Part shown: positions 40,123 to 41,011 of the stretch, one piece after another | Position numbering within the stretch: the stretch's first letter is position 1 | Layout of the letters: the number at the start of each line of letters is the position of its first letter | Source: Sva-07 sp031426215 | GTDB lineage: Bacteria; Actinomycetota; Acidimicrobiia; Acidimicrobiales; Ilumatobacteraceae | Assembly (NCBI GenBank): GCA_031426215.1 | Contig: JANPKU010000080.1 | Location: forward strand, 1 to 41,011 | DNA: 41,011 bases | Reading direction: 5' to 3' | Notes under the pieces: generated by a model | Databases searched by the model: none | Told to the model about the DNA's origin: nothing | Seen by the model: only the letters and a program-made list of their open reading frames with translations | Position numbers and translations under genes: made by a program

Positions 40123-41011
40123 GTGATGCATCGGATGCAACAGGCCGCCCCGGCACTGACGAGAGCGTCGGATCTGGCACTGATCGGCGTCGCTGGAGTG
40201 TTGGTGGTCGTCGACCTGGTGATCTGGGCCACCGACCCCGTCGTCGACACGGGCCGGTTGACGATGTCGATCGCGTTCCTCGTGCCGTGTCTGGGTGCGC
40301 TCGCGATGGTTGCCGTGGCCATCCGCCGTCGGCGTCTCAAGCTGGCTCTGCTGGTCGTCGCCGGAGCCGGCATCTTGCTGACGCTCATCAGTTGGACCAT
40401 TGGGACCAGCCTTCCGCCATCGTTCGCGGCGCTTTTCGCACTGGTGTTGCTGACCATCGGGGTGTTGAGGTACTCACCGCTGCGCACCGCCGTACTCCTC
40501 ACGACCGTTACAGCATTGGCGGTTGCCGCCGAGGCCCTTCGCCCGAACGTTGCCGCAGCGGCCTACCTCCTTGTCGTGTCTCAAGCGGCATTCACCATCG
40601 CGGTGGGTGTTGGGGTGTACTTGCGATGGTCCGATTGGCGACGCGTCGTCGCTGCGGAGGCAGCACGCTCCGATGAACGCCTCGAGATCGCTCGAGAGCT
40701 GCACGACATGGTCGGTCACTACGTCTCCGGCATCGTCGTGCAAGCCCAGGCCGCACGTCATGTCGCTGAAAGTCAGCCGGCTGCGGCGGCTGCTGCGTTG
40801 GAGAGCATCGAGTCAGCGGGCACTGACGCGATGATTGCGATGCGTCGCATGGTGGGCGGCCTGCGCGACCACTCGCCCGTCACCCCGATCGTGACGTGGG
40901 ATGACGTCGACCAATTGGTCGCCGACGCCGTCGCACATGGCGAACCGGTACGAGCGGCAATCGATCCCGATGTCCGGACCACGGCCGTGACGCTCGTCCC
41001 GTCGGTGCACC
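40123..41011 (+). CDS. Sensor histidine kinase, NarL/DesK type (partial, runs off the right edge)
   Basis: A frame open to the window end encodes at least 296 residues. It begins with about six membrane segments (for example LALIGVAGVLVVVDLVIW and LALLVVAGAGILLTLISW) without a sizable sensor loop. A HisKA_3 dimerisation and phosphoacceptor domain follows: ERLEIARELHDMVGHYVSGIVVQAQAA with the phosphorylated His at residue 194, and the second helix SAGTDAMIAMRRMVGGLRD. The ATPase domain would begin at the right edge. This class pairs with LuxR-type response regulators, usually encoded just downstream. The signal is unknown; the sensing part is membrane-embedded. Confidence 0.85.
   Translation, partial: MMHRMQQAAPALTRASDLALIGVAGVLVVVDLVIWATDPVVDTGRLTMSIAFLVPCLGALAMVAVAIRRRRLKLALLVVAGAGILLTLISWTIGTSLPPSFAALFALVLLTIGVLRYSPLRTAVLLTTVTALAVAAEALRPNVAAAAYLLVVSQAAFTIAVGVGVYLRWSDWRRVVAAEAARSDERLEIARELHDMVGHYVSGIVVQAQAARHVAESQPAAAAAALESIESAGTDAMIAMRRMVGGLRDHSPVTPIVTWDDVDQLVADAVAHGEPVRAAIDPDVRTTAVTLVPSVH

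Overview
The window is GC-rich, densely coded chromosomal DNA. It suggests a free-living actinobacterium of the class Acidimicrobiia (Ilumatobacter-like). This is inferred from the actinobacterial acyl-CoA carboxylase epsilon subunit, a DsbA protein of the mycothiol-linked type, the crotonyl-CoA carboxylase/reductase and the carotenoid gene set. No sequence search was possible.

Layout. (1) 1-7064: end of an unrecognised gene, then clpC, an LppM-like lipoprotein, a DsbA-family protein, radA and disA, resembling the clpC-radA-disA stress/DNA-integrity neighbourhood of Firmicutes. (2) 7137-12906: a minus-strand thiolase, a membrane-anchored GH18-like protein, a HAD phosphatase and ccr (ethylmalonyl-CoA pathway), diverging from a second thiolase. 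(3) 12907-13257: a non-coding gap with a near-consensus sigma-70 promoter followed by nested inverted repeats, the best candidate for a new RNA. (4) 13258-15773: recR and dnaX. (5) 15861-19394: a small lipoprotein, a CopC-CopD fusion without its copper ligands, and an ATP-dependent DNA ligase. (6) 19450-24534: acyl-CoA carboxylase beta, two RDD membrane proteins, the epsilon subunit, a metallophosphoesterase and bioY. (7) 24535-29184: a luciferase-like monooxygenase, rmuC, xseA, xseB and a hot-dog-fold protein. (8) 29285-37513: crtE, crtI, crtB, cruF-like, crtD-like and cruG-like genes, then a PlsY-like acyltransferase and a CrtA-like monooxygenase. (9) 37559-41011: tRNA-Thr(CGT) with an integrase beside it, then a membrane protein and the 5' part of a histidine kinase.

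How the genes work together. The carotenoid genes lie head to tail with start/stop overlaps. They predict an acyclic, 1-hydroxylated, extra-desaturated and glycosylated C40 carotenoid, possibly also 2-keto and acylated; no lycopene cyclase is seen. Thiolases and Ccr fit C2/C4 acyl-CoA assimilation. Carboxylase beta and epsilon with the biotin transporter BioY form a biotin-linked set.

Two features cut across the window. Many transcription-unit first genes have a -10-like hexamer (A at position 2, T at position 6) ending 6 or 7 bases before the start codon and no Shine-Dalgarno sequence, which suggests leaderless transcripts; I used this to choose several starts. A family of palindromes (AAATGAAACCG arms around a GGGTC-type core) sits at gene 3' ends and often contains the stop codons; a fourth copy keeps the core but has different arms.
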